From positions 2,112,048 through 2,176,047 of the forward strand of contig NW_003314262.1 of NCBI RefSeq assembly GCF_000143415.4: DNA of 64,000 nucleotides. Reading direction: 5' to 3'. A model generated the notes under the pieces. The model ran no database searches. It was given only the letters and a program-made list of their open reading frames with translations, and was not told where the DNA came from. This document shows, in pieces, positions 24,008-33,454 of the stretch (its first letter is position 1; each line of letters opens with the position of its first letter). This DNA is from Selaginella moellendorffii. Taxonomy: Eukaryota > Streptophyta > Lycopodiopsida > Selaginellales > Selaginellaceae. A program made the translations under genes and the position numbers.

Positions 24008-26347
24008 CTAGTGATGGTCTTTGTCGACTTCTTCTAAAGCTAAGCTGATAAGTTCTTCCATCGCTTGAGCATGCAGTGTTAATCCCATCGCTCCTGAGAA
24101 AGTGATGAAGTTGTCCACGTCTGAGATGGTATCAAGCATCCTTTGCAGCTGTTCTTTCATTCCCTGGGCTCTGAACGCGCGGATAAAGTAGCCATCTCTC
24201 TTCATCAGCGCCAGAGCAAGCTCCACAGTGTGCCGTCGAGTTCTAGGCAGCTCCAGGGACGCTTCATGAAAGGTTAAGTTCATGACTTTAGAGACTAGTT
24301 CTTTTCTGCCGTTCGAAAGAATTTCTGTGCTAACGGGCACTGTTGATGCAGCTAGACCAAGGAAAGCTTCCAGCTGCTTTCCATGAGCTTGGGTGATTTC
24401 TTGGAGGAGCCAAGAAGTTTCACTGGCGATTTCTAGTTGCTCGTCGTGACAGAGGTATGGCCAGATACTTCTCAATATGTTCCCTGCACAGGCACTTACA
24501 TCTTGGTTCCCAGCTTTGAGAATGGCGATGAAGCTTTCGAGCATTTGATGTGATCTTATAACTCGGGAGGAGTTTTTGGAGCTCTTCAGGACTAAAAGGT
24601 ACACAGCCTCTCCAGCCTTTAAGCGCACTGTGAATTCGATGCCTTCTTGATCGTGTTCGTCTTTAAGAAATAGAGCTAGAAGGCTGTGAACTAGCCCGCC
24701 AGTTCCTGCTATGTTCTCCTTGATGCCATCATCTAATGCCAGGCTTGTGATGATGTCCACAGCTAGACCCCGGAGAACTGGATGAGCTCCACAGTGCTGA
24801 AGAACATCTCGCAAGTTCGGTAACGTAAAGACAATTTTTGTGATGTCACGTTTGAGCGCCCTCCCGTGTTCTCCTTTTGTCGACACTAGCCTTTGAAGCA
24901 GCTGGAGTGTCTTTTTGAGAATTTTCTTCTGGCTTTTCTGGCCCAGTGCTTTTTCTCTGCCTTTGATCTCTATGTTTGCTACGAGAATGGAGAGTAGACC
25001 CCGAGTATTTCCTATCTGAACGCAGTTCTTGTCGTCCTTTGCCAGAGTCTTGAGCATTCTCAACCCATGCAACGTGAGTTCGCTATTGTCAAACTCCAGT
25101 TCTTCATCGCTATCTCCCTCATCCAGAAGCAAAGTTAGAATACCTTCCAGTGCTCCAGCAATTGCCATCACCCGAAAGCTGTTGCTCTTGTGGATTACAA
25201 GTTGGCATAGAATTTTCGATGCAGATCTTCTGATTTCTTTTTCCTGCCTGTTCCTCCAGGTGATCATTTCCAGAAGGCGCTCGGTGACTCCAGGTGTTGT
25301 GCCAACCGTCCGTAAGGTGTCCTCCAAGAACTGCTCCTGCGTAATCAACGTCGAGAGCATGAGAACGCCACCGAGCTGCTCGTTTCCGCTGTTGGACTGG
25401 ATTTTCGCAATGCTGTAAGTTACCAGATCCAAGTTTAGTCCGACAAAAATGCTTTCTTTCAGGCATTTCGAGTAGACGTCGTAAAAGAACTGGCGAATGA
25501 AGTCCAAGAGGTCCTCGCCAAGCTGTGACTTTCTGGCTACTTTCACCAAAAGCTCCTTCATTCTGAGGTTGTACTCCAAGTAAGCTCGCTCCGCCAGGAA
25601 AATGGAGGCCTCGACGAGTGACAAGGAGTAGAAGATGTTGAGGCCGGAGCCGAGATTTGTTCGCACCTGGTTGCTGCTGCTGCTGCTTCTGCTGATGACA
25701 TAATCTTGCTGGATGAGGCGTGCCAGAGAGAAACCGATCGTGACAACGGCCGAGGCCAACTGAAGGACATGGAGGATGAAACTTATGCGACGGGCTGAGA
25801 AGTAACGGTGGGAGTAAGGGACGAGAGGAACAGTGTTCCAGGACCAGGTCCTCTTGACATGAAAGCCATCGAAGTTCACTGGAGCAGGAACTCGGAGACG
25901 ACAAGCGTCAGAAGCAAAACTTTCATCACCTCGATCGGAGCTTTGCTGCTGCTCGCCGGGGATCACATGTATGTTGCTGAGAGCCGACCGGATCGCTAGC
26001 AGTGTGTTCGAGCTTGCCGACTTGAGCTTGGAGTGGAGCCGGACAGAGCCTCCCGCTGCGTGCTGCCATTCCAGCTCGTGACTTCGGCTGAAAACTCGAG
26101 TTCCTTCAGTGAGCAGCAGCGCGGAGACGACCCAGAAATCAAAAGGCTTGATATTGGTGACGAATCCACCGAGAAGAACCACCGTCGCCCACACAAAGGC
26201 TAACACTCCGAGACCTGTTGCTGCCTTTTCGAGAATCGCCAGCCTCAGTGCGACTATAGTCAGCTCTTGCTCCGGTGCCAGGATCATTGTTCCCGATGAT
26301 CGTGATCCTGTTTGAGATATCTCCACCTCAGGAGGAGAAGCCATCAT
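24008..26347 (-). CDS. Membrane-anchored ARM-repeat protein, single exon
   Basis: An uninterrupted frame of 779 residues starts at the double ATG at 26,347/26,344 (MMASPPEVEIS); the open frame extends a few codons upstream but without ATG. Residues about 25-95 hold two hydrophobic helices around FVWATVVLLGG and FWVVSALLL, ending in FSRSHELEWQ. Two further membrane segments lie near residues 190-260. Residues about 320-770 are helical, leucine-rich repeats of armadillo type. The N-terminal layout matches a plant-specific group of uncharacterised ARM-repeat proteins (the Arabidopsis At3g06210/At4g14280 type, from memory). The role is unknown; a membrane-tethered scaffold is an inference. A scrambled pseudogene copy lies at 14.6-16.0 kb. 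Confidence 0.85.
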   Translation of the reverse strand: MMASPPEVEISQTGSRSSGTMILAPEQELTIVALRLAILEKAATGLGVLAFVWATVVLLGGFVTNIKPFDFWVVSALLLTEGTRVFSRSHELEWQHAAGGSVRLHSKLKSASSNTLLAIRSALSNIHVIPGEQQQSSDRGDESFASDACRLRVPAPVNFDGFHVKRTWSWNTVPLVPYSHRYFSARRISFILHVLQLASAVVTIGFSLARLIQQDYVISRSSSSSNQVRTNLGSGLNIFYSLSLVEASIFLAERAYLEYNLRMKELLVKVARKSQLGEDLLDFIRQFFYDVYSKCLKESIFVGLNLDLVTYSIAKIQSNSGNEQLGGVLMLSTLITQEQFLEDTLRTVGTTPGVTERLLEMITWRNRQEKEIRRSASKILCQLVIHKSNSFRVMAIAGALEGILTLLLDEGDSDEELEFDNSELTLHGLRMLKTLAKDDKNCVQIGNTRGLLSILVANIEIKGREKALGQKSQKKILKKTLQLLQRLVSTKGEHGRALKRDITKIVFTLPNLRDVLQHCGAHPVLRGLAVDIITSLALDDGIKENIAGTGGLVHSLLALFLKDEHDQEGIEFTVRLKAGEAVYLLVLKSSKNSSRVIRSHQMLESFIAILKAGNQDVSACAGNILRSIWPYLCHDEQLEIASETSWLLQEITQAHGKQLEAFLGLAASTVPVSTEILSNGRKELVSKVMNLTFHEASLELPRTRRHTVELALALMKRDGYFIRAFRAQGMKEQLQRMLDTISDVDNFITFSGAMGLTLHAQAMEELISLALEEVDKDHH

Positions 26348-26727
26348 GGAAGATGCAAAACTCTTCAAGCTCTAACCGGGAATATTTAAGCTACGCAAGG
26401 CTTTTGCTTGGCAGGGAATGAAGTTTTGGAGGGAGAGTGCTGGTGAAGGATCGTTGTTTCACAGTCGCTTCCAACTGAAGCAAGCCAGCCAATGACGACG
26501 TGCTGAGACGTGCTACACTCGACGCAAGTAAGCGAGCTGGATTGATCAAAAAGGAAGCCGGACGTGGTTTATGCCAGGACGCTCGGGATGAACTATGAAC
26601 TACGTAAGATCCTTGAAGCAGTCATCGCACGAGACAGACAACTTGGTGAGTATTTTGTTTGCTCTTTCTTCTTTTGTTTGTCGTGCTCAACACAAGTAGC
26701 AACAGCTGACACTTGTGTTGCGTGATG

Positions 26728-27736
26728 CTAAGGAGTCAAATTCTCGCTCGAAATCCTCGTTTCACTCGGCACTTGAGGGTGGTGGCTGCCGAAGGCCTTC
26801 TTGAGGCTGCTTATAAAGTCCTTTCGGCCGCGATAGATGTCAACGTGGTGAGGAGGAACCAGGCAGTAGACCACGGCAACCAGCACAGTAGCAAAGTAAG
26901 GAGCAACCCACCATAGCCAGTGTCCTCGCCAGAGCTCCTCATTGTGGCTTCCCATGACAACGGCCGGGCCGATACACCTCGCCGGATTCATCCCCGCTCC
27001 AGAGTACCCCAGGGCAAGGCCTCCGGACACGAAGACCAGCACACCAACAGCGGCAGCGATGAAAGTTGGCGCCAGGATGGCTCCAAAGACCGGAGCTCGG
27101 AACGGGTCCAGTGCCAAAGTCGCGACGATGAACATGAGGAAGAAGGTGAAGAAGGTCTCGGCGACGAAGGCTGAGCCGACGGGAAATCCCGCTCCGGCCG
27201 AGTTTCGGATGGTGCAGCCTCCCAGCGCGAACTTGTGCGCTACTTCGTGCGGGAGGACGAGCTTCATGCACAGGGAGCCGAAGATGGAGCCGATGCATTG
27301 AGCTCCCGTGTACATGACGACTCGGGAAGGGGAGACGTAGCCGAGCACCATGGCCATGAAGGTGATACAGGGATTGAGGTGGCCGCCGGAGGAGGGAGCC
27401 ACCGAGAGTATGAGGAAGGAGATGACGAGGAAGTGGAGGACCGAGATGGCAGTCATGGGCGAGGCGCTTTGCTGCGAGCAGCTGACGATGATGAGGATGC
27501 TGGCGAAGACGAAGGCTCCGGTTGCCAAGCACTCGACGAGACAGGATCGCCACACCTGGAGCAAGCACGAACTTGTGTGACGGGATTGAGAGAGAGAGGT
27601 GGAGTGGTTTTACCTCGGCGCTGGTGAAGTCTTGGAGCTGGAGGAACTTGGAGAGGATCTGGAGGGCCGAAGCTTGTCTGGAATGGTAGTGGGGGTGCTG
27701 GCTCTCCGGAGGCTCCATCCCGTCATACACGTCCAT
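26728..27736 (-). CDS. XIP-type aquaporin (major intrinsic protein), two exons
   Basis: Exon 1 is 27,736-27,614 and exon 2 is 27,555-26,728, with a 58-bp intron (gtaaaa...ctccag). The product has about 316 residues with six membrane helices. The first pore motif is NPC (HLNPCIT) instead of NPA. The second is NPARC (GMNPARCIGP), and the Cys after NPA is the signature I know for the X intrinsic protein subfamily. XIPs move small uncharged solutes such as glycerol, urea or peroxide rather than mainly water. The start MDVYDGMEPP is preferred because a TATA box lies about 95 bp upstream. An in-frame ATG at 27,886 would lie upstream of that box. Confidence 0.9.
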
Positions 27737-27830
27737 CACTCGCTCGCCGCCGCCATAGCTCAGAGGCCTGATCCGGGAGTTTCCAACGTCTAAAGTCAGC
27801 GAAGGCGTCTTTCGAAACAAGTCGAGGAAA

Positions 27831-27840
27831 GATTTATATG
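27831..27840 (-). promoter_or_regulatory. TATA box of the aquaporin gene
   Basis: The minus strand reads catataaatc, a good plant TATA box, about 95 bp upstream of the ATG at 27,736. Transcription would start near 27,800, which argues for the downstream start codon. Confidence 0.55.
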
Positions 27841-28381
27841 ACTTGAGAGAACAAGCAAAGCAAAGCAAAGCAAAGCAAGCAAGCAAGCGGTACGCACATT
27901 TTCTTTGTCTTGCTTCTCTTTTCCTTTCTCTGTTCTTGATGATCCGTCCTCCAGGGGAGAGCCAAGCGATGGCGCGCTTAAGAAGAGCTCATCTTTGCTC
28001 GCGAGAGAGACAGAGACAACGAATGAGAAACGCGAGCGAGAGCGAAGAAAGGTATGGAGCTCTTTAATACATTCTTGGTCGGAGAAGCTTTTCTTGTTCC
28101 AGAGTGCCAGGGATTCCAACATTTTTGCGCCAAGGGTGGAAATTTTCCAGGCCGGGGTTTGGTGTGCTGTGGTACAGGGTCACGCAAAGCACACGCGGAG
28201 GCCACAAATTCATGATCTCTTAACAAACGCGAAAAAAGCGCCAAGCCTTTTTAAATTTAAACATGGAGAATATGCTGCTGATGCTTTCCATCTTGACCTA
28301 AACGGATATTCGGAGAATATAGAGGGCTGGATTCGAACCCCCAACGGCAAGGGCGCGTTCCAAGGTTTTGAATGCGCGGCT

Positions 28382-28987
28382 ATGGCGACGATGGGGATGG
28401 CGCTCGACGGCGCCGGCGCCGCTAGGGCCAGCGCTGCTCGATTGTCGCGGCGCCTAGCTCCAGCGGAGGTGAGCGCGTCTGGTCTAGGTTCTTTCCGCGG
28501 AGCGAACATCTCCGGCGGCGGCGCGAGGTCGGGGATGAGATTTCCGCGAGCAGGGAAGGTTTTGGAGGATTTGAGCCTCTGCCAGGTCCTAGCGGAGAAA
28601 TCCGCCAGCGGCGGCAGCAGCGGGGATGACAAGGTCGAAAAGGAGGGATTTTGGAGCAGGATAAGCAGGGCTTGGAAGATCTTGTTTCCTCCAAGGCAAG
28701 CCATGTCCAATGCGCAGCTTGCCAAGCGGAGGCTCAAGATGATCCTCATCTCCGACCGCTGCTCCGTCACCGACGAGGCCAAGCGCAAGATCCTTGACAA
28801 CATTGTGGGCGCTCTGGCCGACTTTGTGGAGATCGAGTCCGAGGACAAGGTCGAGCTCAACGTTTCCAGCAATTCCGAGCTTGGAACGCTCTACTATGTC
28901 ACCGTACCCGTGCGAAGAGTGAGGCCAGAGTTTCAGGACTACAGCAAGGACATGGAAAGCTCATGGTGCTTGGAATCCTCTGGGTAA
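28382..28987 (+). CDS. minE: Plastid division-site regulator MinE
   Basis: The product has 201 residues. The first 80 or so are rich in Ala, Ser and Arg and look like a chloroplast transit peptide. The conserved part begins at AMSNAQLAKRRLKMILISDR and continues through KRKILDNIVGALADFVEI to LGTLYYVTVPVRRV, the MinE fold that binds MinD and sets FtsZ-ring position in plastids. The ATG at 28,382 is preferred; the open frame continues upstream to 27,905, but that stretch is promoter-like. The stop codon lies in TCTGGGTAAGT, a perfect splice-donor context, so a spliced variant with a longer C-terminus is possible. It is transcribed divergently from the aquaporin gene. Confidence 0.9.
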   Translation: MATMGMALDGAGAARASAARLSRRLAPAEVSASGLGSFRGANISGGGARSGMRFPRAGKVLEDLSLCQVLAEKSASGGSSGDDKVEKEGFWSRISRAWKILFPPRQAMSNAQLAKRRLKMILISDRCSVTDEAKRKILDNIVGALADFVEIESEDKVELNVSSNSELGTLYYVTVPVRRVRPEFQDYSKDMESSWCLESSG

Positions 28988-29285
28988 GTTTTGACTTTTT
29001 TTTTTCTCCCTGGACTATTTTCACTCGGTATAGTCTGTTTCAATCCAGCTCTCCGGAGTAACGCAACGCTTCAAGGAAATGACCACTGGCCAGGTTCGTT
29101 TTTACTACAGTAAAGTTCCTCAAGAACACCTCCGCGCGCTGGATCTAAAAACGTTTTGTCTTCTCGGATGTGGTTTAGGTCCATCCCGCATCGCGTGATT
29201 CACAGAACAATTCATTCTTCGTCGATTCGCTCGACATTGCTATTCGGTAATTTTCTTTTTAGAAAAATAGACAAAGTTCTTCCAT

Positions 29286-29756
29286 ATGGCGAGCAAGTTG
29301 CTCGTCCAAGCTTTGCTAATCATTCTAAGTTCCTCGATTGCCACCGCCAGCAGCAGCAGCAGCAGCTCCACCAAAACAGGTCCGAAGAGCAGATCAAGCA
29401 ACCAGCAGCAGCGATCGCAGCTCCAAAACAGATCAGACAACTCGGAAGAATTCTCCAGCGCTCTTGGCTACCTCAAACAGGTCGGACGAACGATGGGCTG
29501 CTCGAGTAAGCCGATGATCTGCCTGGACAAGCGATTCAAGCCGGCGGGGCCGATTTGCTGCGGCTGGATTTGCGTGGACGTTACCAGGGACGTGAATCAC
29601 TGCGGCCATTGCTTCCACCGCTGCAAGTACTCGCGCTCCTGCTGCCAAGGGAGGTGTAAGAACTTGGACCGGGACGTCCACAACTGTGGCTTTTGCGGGA
29701 GGCGCTGCCCAAAGCGCACCAAGTGTGTCTTTGGTATGTGTGGCTATGGAGGCTAG
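29286..29756 (+). CDS. STIG1-like secreted cysteine-rich protein
   Basis: The single-exon product has 156 residues. It has a signal peptide (MASKLLVQALLIILSSSIAT), then a Ser/Gln-rich linker, then a C-terminal domain from about residue 70 with many cysteines in the STIG1 pattern: CVDVTRDVNHCGHC, CCQGRCKNLDRDVHNCGFC and a final CVFGMCGYGG. STIG1-type proteins are extracellular, act in reproductive and cell-wall or lipid-related signalling in seed plants, and also occur in early land plants. The function in this organism is not known. It is intact. Confidence 0.88.
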   Translation: MASKLLVQALLIILSSSIATASSSSSSSTKTGPKSRSSNQQQRSQLQNRSDNSEEFSSALGYLKQVGRTMGCSSKPMICLDKRFKPAGPICCGWICVDVTRDVNHCGHCFHRCKYSRSCCQGRCKNLDRDVHNCGFCGRRCPKRTKCVFGMCGYGG

Positions 29757-29838
29757 TACTCTGTTCCATTTTGACCTAATCCTAGAGGGTCGTTTTGACC
29801 TAAAAGACAAGTTTGCCCTAAAAGGAGGGTTCTTGGCG

Positions 29839-30474
29839 ATGGAGGAGGAGCGATCGGCCAAATCGGCGGACGATGGCGGGACGACAATGTAAGCGATGGA
29901 TCAATTTTTTGTTGGCCATGGAAAATTTAAGCCTTTGCCGCAGATTTGACAAGATTTTGAGCAAGGAGATCAATGCCACAATCGTGTACGAAGATGACAA
30001 GGTAAAGTACTTTAATTCTTTGTGAGGTTACTTCTTTCCATGCTTCACAGGCGCTGGCGTTTCGAGACATCGAGCCGCAAGCGCCGGTTCATGTCATCCT
30101 GATACCCAAGCAGCGTGATGGACTCACTCGTCTTGCGAATGTGAGAAAATCTCCATGTCTTCTTAGGAAACAAGAATTGGATTGTTTTTCTTCTTTTTCT
30201 AGGCCGAGAAGCGGCACCGAGAGATTCTTGGGCACCTTCTCTACGTTGCCAAGAAGATCGGCGAGCAAGAGAAGCTCCAGGAAGGATATCGCGTTGTGAT
30301 CAACGATGGCCCCAAAGGATGTAAGTGGAGATCTTCTCAAAGAGACTTCGCTCGAGTTCTTTTGATCCAATTCTTTGTTCTCTCCTGCTGGATTGAAACG
30401 TACCAGGCCAATCGACGTACCATCTACACTTGCACATCATGGGAGGCAGGCAGATGAAATGGCCTCCGGGATAG
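29839..30474 (+). CDS. HIT-family nucleotide hydrolase (HINT1-like), five exons
   Basis: Exons are 29,839-29,888, 29,944-30,000, 30,050-30,140, 30,203-30,320 and 30,407-30,474, all joined by GT-AG introns of 49-86 bp. The product has 127 residues, the usual size of HINT1. It shows TIFDKILSKEI, then VYEDDKALAFRDIEPQAPVH, GYRVVINDGPKG, and the catalytic histidine triad HLHLHIMGG near the C-terminus. HINT proteins hydrolyse adenosine phosphoramidates and related acyl-adenylates. No targeting signal is visible. It lies in tandem behind the STIG1-like gene, about 80 bp downstream. Confidence 0.93.
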
Positions 30475-30564
30475 AGCGTTTAGCCTGTGAGTTGGAACTC
30501 TAGAACAATAAATGTCGAGAAGAATTCAAAGCTAACGAGCGAGAGAAAGCGAGTACCTTGAATC

Positions 30565-31214
30565 TCATGCCGCCACTGACTGGAGAAAATCGTCCAGGTA
30601 ACTTTTGATCTTGGCTTTGGTGATCGCTCCTTCTCTTCGACTTCCAGAGACTATTCCACCGTTTTTAAACATGACCAAAGTTGGGAGGCCGTAAAGCTTG
30701 TATTTTTCTACCAGGCCGGGGCTCTTGTCGGTGTCAACTTTGTAGACTTCGAGCTTTCCAGCATACTCCTGAGAAGAAAAACCACAAAGTTTTCCAGTTA
30801 CTTCCACTGTAATCGAGAGGGAAAAACGCAATTTTTTTTAAAAAAAAATCACTCTTTGCTCTTTCGATCGAGAGAAGGAAGTGTTCTTACCTCGGATGCC
30901 CAATCCACCACGGGCGCCACGAGCTTGCAAGGTCCACACCACTCGGCCCAGAAATCCACCAGCACTGGAAGCTCCGATTTCAAAACCGCAGCCTCGAATT
31001 CGTCCTCGGTGAGATTCTTGGCCTTGCAAGAAATGCCGCAATCCTGCTTCCTCAGCCACTGTGAGCCGCCGATTGAGGCGATCGCACCGCGCCGGAGAGG
31101 AGAACCTAGCCGCCTTGAGAAACTCACGGAAATCCTGTGCTGCGGCGCCGGCGCCGGCTTGATCCTCGCGACTACGATCGGCGCTGATCCGCAAGCCGCG
31201 ATCGAGGACGCCAT
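30565..31214 (-). CDS. Chloroplast thioredoxin x, two exons
   Basis: Exon 1 is 31,214-30,891 and exon 2 is 30,768-30,565. The 122-bp intron has donor gtaaga and acceptor ctcag. The product has 175 residues. The first 60-65 are a basic, Ser/Arg/Ala-rich plastid transit peptide. The redox centre is [10 protein letters not shown]. The second half has [15 protein letters not shown] with the cis-proline, and ends in [13 protein letters not shown], a tail typical of thioredoxin x rather than m or f. It would reduce stromal targets such as 2-Cys peroxiredoxin. It is convergent with the HINT-like gene, with 90 bp between the stop codons. Confidence 0.92.
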
Positions 31215-31341
31215 TGCCAGTGTGGTGGCTGGATCACGCTAACCTAGCCCGCATTCCTGCGTAGAAGCGCTAGAACCCTATCTTTACTATTCGAATGGCC
31301 AGTAGTGGAAAGCATTTCCATTGGTCGACATTTAGGGCTTA

Positions 31342-31410
31342 ATGATTGATCCGACGAAGACGATGGTGATGGCGGCGTCGATCCGCGTCGCTACCACGAT
31401 CGACGAGATT
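31342..31410 (+). other. Possible isolated first exon (23 codons)
   Basis: An ATG begins MIDPTKTMVMAASIRVATTI and ends in a good splice donor (gagatt|gtaagt). No convincing second exon follows before the uclacyanin gene, although an acceptor-like run ttgttttccag lies at about 31,759-31,769. It could be a short gene, a leader exon, or chance. Confidence 0.2.
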
Positions 31411-31665
31411 GTAAGTCAAGCAATAGAGATTTCTTGAGAGTAAAGACTAGGTAGAGCTGGATCTAGCAAGTCTTTGCTCTCAAAAACAAATAAAAGACCT
31501 TTCAATCGCTCTCGCTGGAGAGAGGTCTTTTCTTTTGCCTCACTGTTAGAAGATTAAAGCCAGAGAGGAAGAACAGAGTGAGAGAATGGTTTCTAGAAAG
31601 ATTAAAGCAAGAAGAGAGGAAGAACATGGTTTAGAGCTTCTAGAAAGAAGGGATTTGTCCAGGGA

Positions 31666-31682
31666 GAGAGAGAGAGAGAGAG
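31666..31682. repeat. (GA)n microsatellite
   Basis: A short uninterrupted run of GA dinucleotides lies in a purine-rich stretch upstream of the uclacyanin gene. (GA)n tracts are common in plant promoter regions. Confidence 0.8.
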
Positions 31683-31977
31683 ATTAGAGCTAAATGGAAT
31701 GGAGGTGAAAGAAAAGTCTTGGCTAGAGATTAAGACGTGAGCTCACTTTGCTCTTATTTGTTTTCCAGTCGTGCACACAACTTGGTTGGCAGAAGCTCTG
31801 GAAGAAAAAAGAAAAGAAAAGGAGGTCTCTTCTCTCGAGCGATGGGTGCCTGCCAGTCCGTGCCAGGAAGGAGTGAACTCTGGGTCACGATCATACTCGC
31901 ACAACTCTGGAGCTACGCGTACAGGTGAAACCCAGTTCCTTTTTTTTTTCATCTCTCTCTCCTTGCAGCTGACTCCA

Positions 31978-31985
31978 TATAAATA
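31978..31985 (+). promoter_or_regulatory. TATA box of the uclacyanin gene
   Basis: TATAAATA lies 83 bp upstream of the ATG at 32,068, in the position expected for a short-leader plant promoter. Confidence 0.6.
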
Positions 31986-32067
31986 ACTCCACTCATTCTC
32001 ATTCTCTTTGTAGGAACGCAAAGAGCGATTGCAATTCGGACGAGAGAAAAGAATTAGATTTGCAGAG

Positions 32068-32827
32068 ATGGAACGAGCTCAGGGAAGAAGCGGTGCAGCA
32101 TTGCCAGTAGCTCTCGGGATTTTGCTGCTGCTGGTGGACTTCGCCTGTGCCGCGACTTACATTGTCGGTGATAGCCAGGGATGGGACTTGAATGTCAACT
32201 ACGCAGCTTGGGCTGGCAAGAAGAAATTCCGAGCTGGAGACGTTCTAAGTAAGCTTCTCTCCTCCGTTTCTCGTTTCAAGCTAGGACAGACTTGGAGATC
32301 TCTCAAACTCTCCCTTCTTTGTTTTTCTTCTACCAGTTTTCACGTACACTCAGATGCACAGCGTGGTGGAAGTGAGCCAGGCCGATTTTGCGACGTGCAC
32401 GATCACTCCCATCAGCACTTACATGTCTGGCAACGACAGTGTGACGCTCAGCTCCACCAAGTCGAAGCAGTTCTTCATCTGTGGAACTGGAGGCCACTGC
32501 GGCAGTGGAATGGCGTTGCAAGTCGATATCTCTCCTGCTGCTGCTACTGTCCCGGCTCCAGCTCCAGCTCCAAGAGCAAAACCTCCGGCCCCTGCCGCTG
32601 CCAAATCGCCCAAGAGTTCTTCTCCAGCTCCTAAAGGTGAGAACCCCGTCTCCACTCCATCTTCGACGCCTTCGTCTCCTTCGCCATCGTCCAGTTCTCC
32701 AGCAGACTCCACGGATGAAACGCCTCCTCCGGCAGCTCCTCGAGGGAATTCGGCTGTCACTGCTGTAGCCGCTGCGGCTGGAGCTTGCTGGATCTCAGTC
32801 GCCATTGCCGCGCTCGCTCTCTTCTAA
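32068..32827 (+). CDS. Uclacyanin-like phytocyanin (blue copper protein), two exons
   Basis: Exon 1 is 32,068-32,248 and exon 2 is 32,337-32,827, with an 88-bp intron (gtaagc...taccag). The product has 223 residues. A signal peptide ends near residue 30 (CAATYIVGDSQGW). The copper site is complete: His in MHSVVEV, Cys and His in ICGTGGHC, and Met in GSGM as axial ligand, as in uclacyanins. A disulphide pair is likely between the Cys of FATCTI and that of GGHC. A Pro/Ala/Ser-rich, probably arabinogalactan-decorated spacer of about 75 residues follows, then a hydrophobic tail (AVAAAAGACWISVAIAALAL) suited to a GPI anchor. It would be an extracellular electron-transfer protein at the plasma membrane. 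Confidence 0.92.
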
Positions 32828-33454
32828 AGGGAGGATTTTTACGGATCATTGTGTTGGTTTTTGGCCATGTTTTTGTCTTAGATCGCGAGATCTGGAGGTC
32901 CTCCATGGGAATTTGAAGACCCAATTCAGAGAAAAAAGAAGAGAAACTAAAAAAAACTACTTTTTACTTCTAAGCCAAAGGTTTGCTAAGACCTAAGAAC
33001 GTAAGTCACGAGACCAAATGGGCTGCCACAAAGGTATGTTTTTTAGAGTCACTTAGACAAGAAAGCAAGCATTGGTTGATAGGTAGCTCGCGTAAGTTCA
33101 CAAATCTGTCACCTCTTCCAAGAAAACCAATCAATCCAAACCAAAGTTTGGACAAAAAGAAAAGCTTGGAAAAAGCTTGTAGCGAGAGAGGAAATTTACG
33201 GCATGGCTCGTCAAATGGATGGAATGGTGCTTGAACTTCTTGTGTGGCTTTGGTTTTCTTCTTTCGTGGATTCTTTTCCTTTGCTTGGGGGAGTTGTGTA
33301 TGCGTGTGTATATGTCCTATGTTGGTGCTGTAGTTGTGGCTTTAGGGCTCCTCAAACTTAACACGCGGTAGCGGTGTTGGTGCTATTAGGCGCTGGCGGC
33401 GACAAGGAGGAATCGAGAAGCCCGGTAAGACGAGCTTTGCGTTCTAGTCGAAAG

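Noticed and set aside
28325-28350. A tRNA-like T-arm (gattcgaaccccc)
   Set aside because: No anticodon or acceptor stems pair around it.
27905-28381. A 5' extension of the MinE frame
   Set aside because: It has promoter-like, purine-rich composition, the good transit-peptide start is at 28,382, and the stretch overlaps the divergent aquaporin promoter.
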